A DNA stretch of 14,637 nucleotides from Sneathiella sp. GTDB lineage: Bacteria; Pseudomonadota; Alphaproteobacteria; Sneathiellales; Sneathiellaceae. Below are positions 13,975 through 14,637 of the stretch, piece by piece. The DNA lies in NCBI GenBank assembly GCA_002732675.1, contig NVRR01000050.1, positions 1-14,637 on the forward strand, given 5' to 3'. The notes under the pieces are model-generated. The model saw only the letters and a list, made by a program, of their open reading frames with translations, had not been told where the DNA came from and ran no database searches. Positions within the stretch are counted from its first letter, which is position 1; each line of letters opens with the position of its first letter. A program made the position numbers and the translations under genes.

Positions 13975-13997
13975 TGGACGATAGTATTCACCGTCCA
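13975..13997. repeat. Short hairpin after the 113-aa gene
   Basis: TGGACG and CGTCCA flank an 11-nt loop, 21 bp beyond the stop of the minus-strand gene at 14018. There is no T-run on the minus-strand exit side, so it is at best a weak terminator. AAATAGAAC occurs both here (14010-14018) and in the inverted repeat (13925-13933). Confidence 0.4.
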
Positions 13998-14017
13998 CCC
14001 CATCTGTGCAAATAGAA

Positions 14018-14359
14018 CTACCTGTCCCGCGTCGCTTCGCGAGACCGTTCTAGCTCTTCAGCCGTTTTGCTGGCCTGCTCGCGATAGTCATCCCGCGCTT
14101 GCTCGACGTCTTTATTTGGGCTTTTATAGCTTTCCTGGCGGAGTGCCCGGCCTTGCTGATAGGCTTCTGCGGCAAGGCTCGAGACTTTCAGGAGATCGGT
14201 GCCAAGGAAGCTCCCACTTTCCCTATAGTCGCCGGTTTTCTCATCTTTATAGGTTCGAGTAAGGGTCGTTGGGAAGTAATCCCCTTTTTCACTGGTTTCC
14301 CGCCAAATGGTCGCCTTGATAGCGCCATCGCGGATTGTTGCTTCAGGCTTTTTGGTCAT
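14018..14359 (-). CDS. Small accessory-element protein, unknown function
   Basis: A 113-aa protein with a good ribosome binding site (AAAGGAA, 5 nt before the ATG). The N-terminal half is rich in predicted strands, with the block IKATIWRETSEKGDYF and then TRTYKDEKTGDYRES, SFLGTDLL and AAEAYQQG. The C-terminal third is highly charged and helical (ARDDYREQ to ATRDR). I recall proteins with this KATIWR...SRTYKD pattern from alphaproteobacterial plasmids and integrative elements, annotated as hypothetical, sometimes near antirestriction or DNA-binding genes. The compact strand-rich part could bind nucleic acid, but no motif proves it. It follows the partial gene to its right by 27 bp and is probably in the same transcript. 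Confidence 0.8.
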   Translation of the reverse strand: MTKKPEATIRDGAIKATIWRETSEKGDYFPTTLTRTYKDEKTGDYRESGSFLGTDLLKVSSLAAEAYQQGRALRQESYKSPNKDVEQARDDYREQASKTAEELERSREATRDR

Positions 14360-14386
14360 GTCATTTCCTTTCTGTTTTAGAGGGGC

Positions 14387-14637
14387 TTAGATCTGGTCCG
14401 TCGGATATGGCTGAGACTTCATGCGGTGCTTCATCTGATCGAGTTCGAACCGGGAATAATCATTGAACTGCCGCCAGATGGTTAAGCGCTCACGCCAGGA
14501 TAGGCCCGGCAGGCTCTGCAGGCGTCGTGACGCTAGAGCCAGGTCTTGCATCAGGAACTCTGCTTCCACAATGCGATTGGGCGCTTTCTGTTGTGGTTTA
14601 GAGCCGCCGGTTTTACAAAGGGCTTCAAACTCATCGG
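14387..14637 (-). CDS. Unknown element protein, C-terminal part
   Basis: An open frame that enters from the right edge and ends with TAA at 14389-14387, so 82 residues are visible. It is hydrophilic and helical: FEALCKTGGSKPQQKAP, a linker-like start, then EFLMQDLALASRRLQSLPGL, SWRERLTIWRQFNDYSRFEL and a basic tail. Only the C-terminus is present, and I do not recognise the family. The frame is open to the edge, so the GTG at 14569 is unlikely to be the real start. It is the first gene of a short leftward transcript with the 113-aa gene. Confidence 0.65.
   Translation of the reverse strand, partial: DEFEALCKTGGSKPQQKAPNRIVEAEFLMQDLALASRRLQSLPGLSWRERLTIWRQFNDYSRFELDQMKHRMKSQPYPTDQI

Larger units (their letters stand above)
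11986..14637. mobile_element. Left end of an integrated element at tRNA-Arg (partial)
   Basis: The element is inferred from a recombinase gene that points at and runs into a tRNA 3' end, together with further leftward accessory-type genes and a change from housekeeping to unknown genes. The left boundary is placed at the tRNA 3' end, but the exact crossover cannot be read from one end. No phage structural, conjugation or cargo gene is visible before the right edge, so its class (integrative mobilisable element, ICE or prophage remnant) is open. Confidence 0.75.

Noticed and set aside
13860..14020. CRISPR-like repeats
   Set aside because: Only two copies of a 9-bp word and inverted repeats are present; there is no regular repeat-spacer spacing.

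Overview
The window looks like chromosomal DNA of a free-living alphaproteobacterium. The G+C content is moderate, about the low-to-mid 50s by eye. The protein styles (Tam, a 6-aa-linked Prx-Grx hybrid, a lipoprotein beside tRNA-Arg) and the accessory genes resemble those of Rhodospirillales, Sneathiella or Kordiimonas-type bacteria. That placement rests on recalled family resemblance, not on a search.

Layout, left to right. (1) From 1 to 1878 a truncated TVP38/DedA-like (VTT) membrane protein is followed 17 bp later by a pyridine-nucleotide-disulfide oxidoreductase, a pairing known from many bacteria. (2) From 1879 to 2312 a palindrome-rich spacer precedes a tiny exported protein with 11 cysteines in a repeating CxxC/KKAC pattern, closed by a strong terminator. 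(3) From 2328 to 5074, all on the plus strand, lie an orphan membrane histidine kinase, a small unknown lipoprotein and trans-aconitate 2-methyltransferase (tam). (4) From 5105 to 9426 a gamma-glutamyltransferase (minus) diverges from a P1-family (DmpA-like) self-processing aminopeptidase plus a family-5 peptide-binding protein (plus). Together they look like a periplasmic peptide or glutathione scavenging set, although no ABC permease or ATPase is present. (5) From 9535 to 10351 lies a minus-strand peroxiredoxin-glutaredoxin hybrid with a readable promoter and a 15-bp palindrome over its likely transcription start. (6) From 10502 to 11638 lies a minus-strand lipoprotein of unknown function. 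(7) tRNA-Arg(ACG) lies at 11909-11985.

From the tRNA 3' end to the right edge the DNA belongs to an integrated mobile element whose left end is in the window. It contains a large serine recombinase, a small partner gene overlapping it by ATGA, a 73-bp imperfect inverted repeat upstream of that pair, a small accessory-type gene, and the C-terminal part of another unknown gene. All four genes read leftward towards the tRNA. The recombinase reading frame runs into the tRNA gene, and its last 16 codons and stop are antisense tRNA sequence, so excision of the element would change the end of the protein.

The points most worth a second look are the Cys-rich peptide with its unusual control region, the recombinase-tRNA fusion with its coupled partner gene, the long inverted repeat of the element, and the divergent pair of self-cleaving peptidases with a peptide-binding protein.
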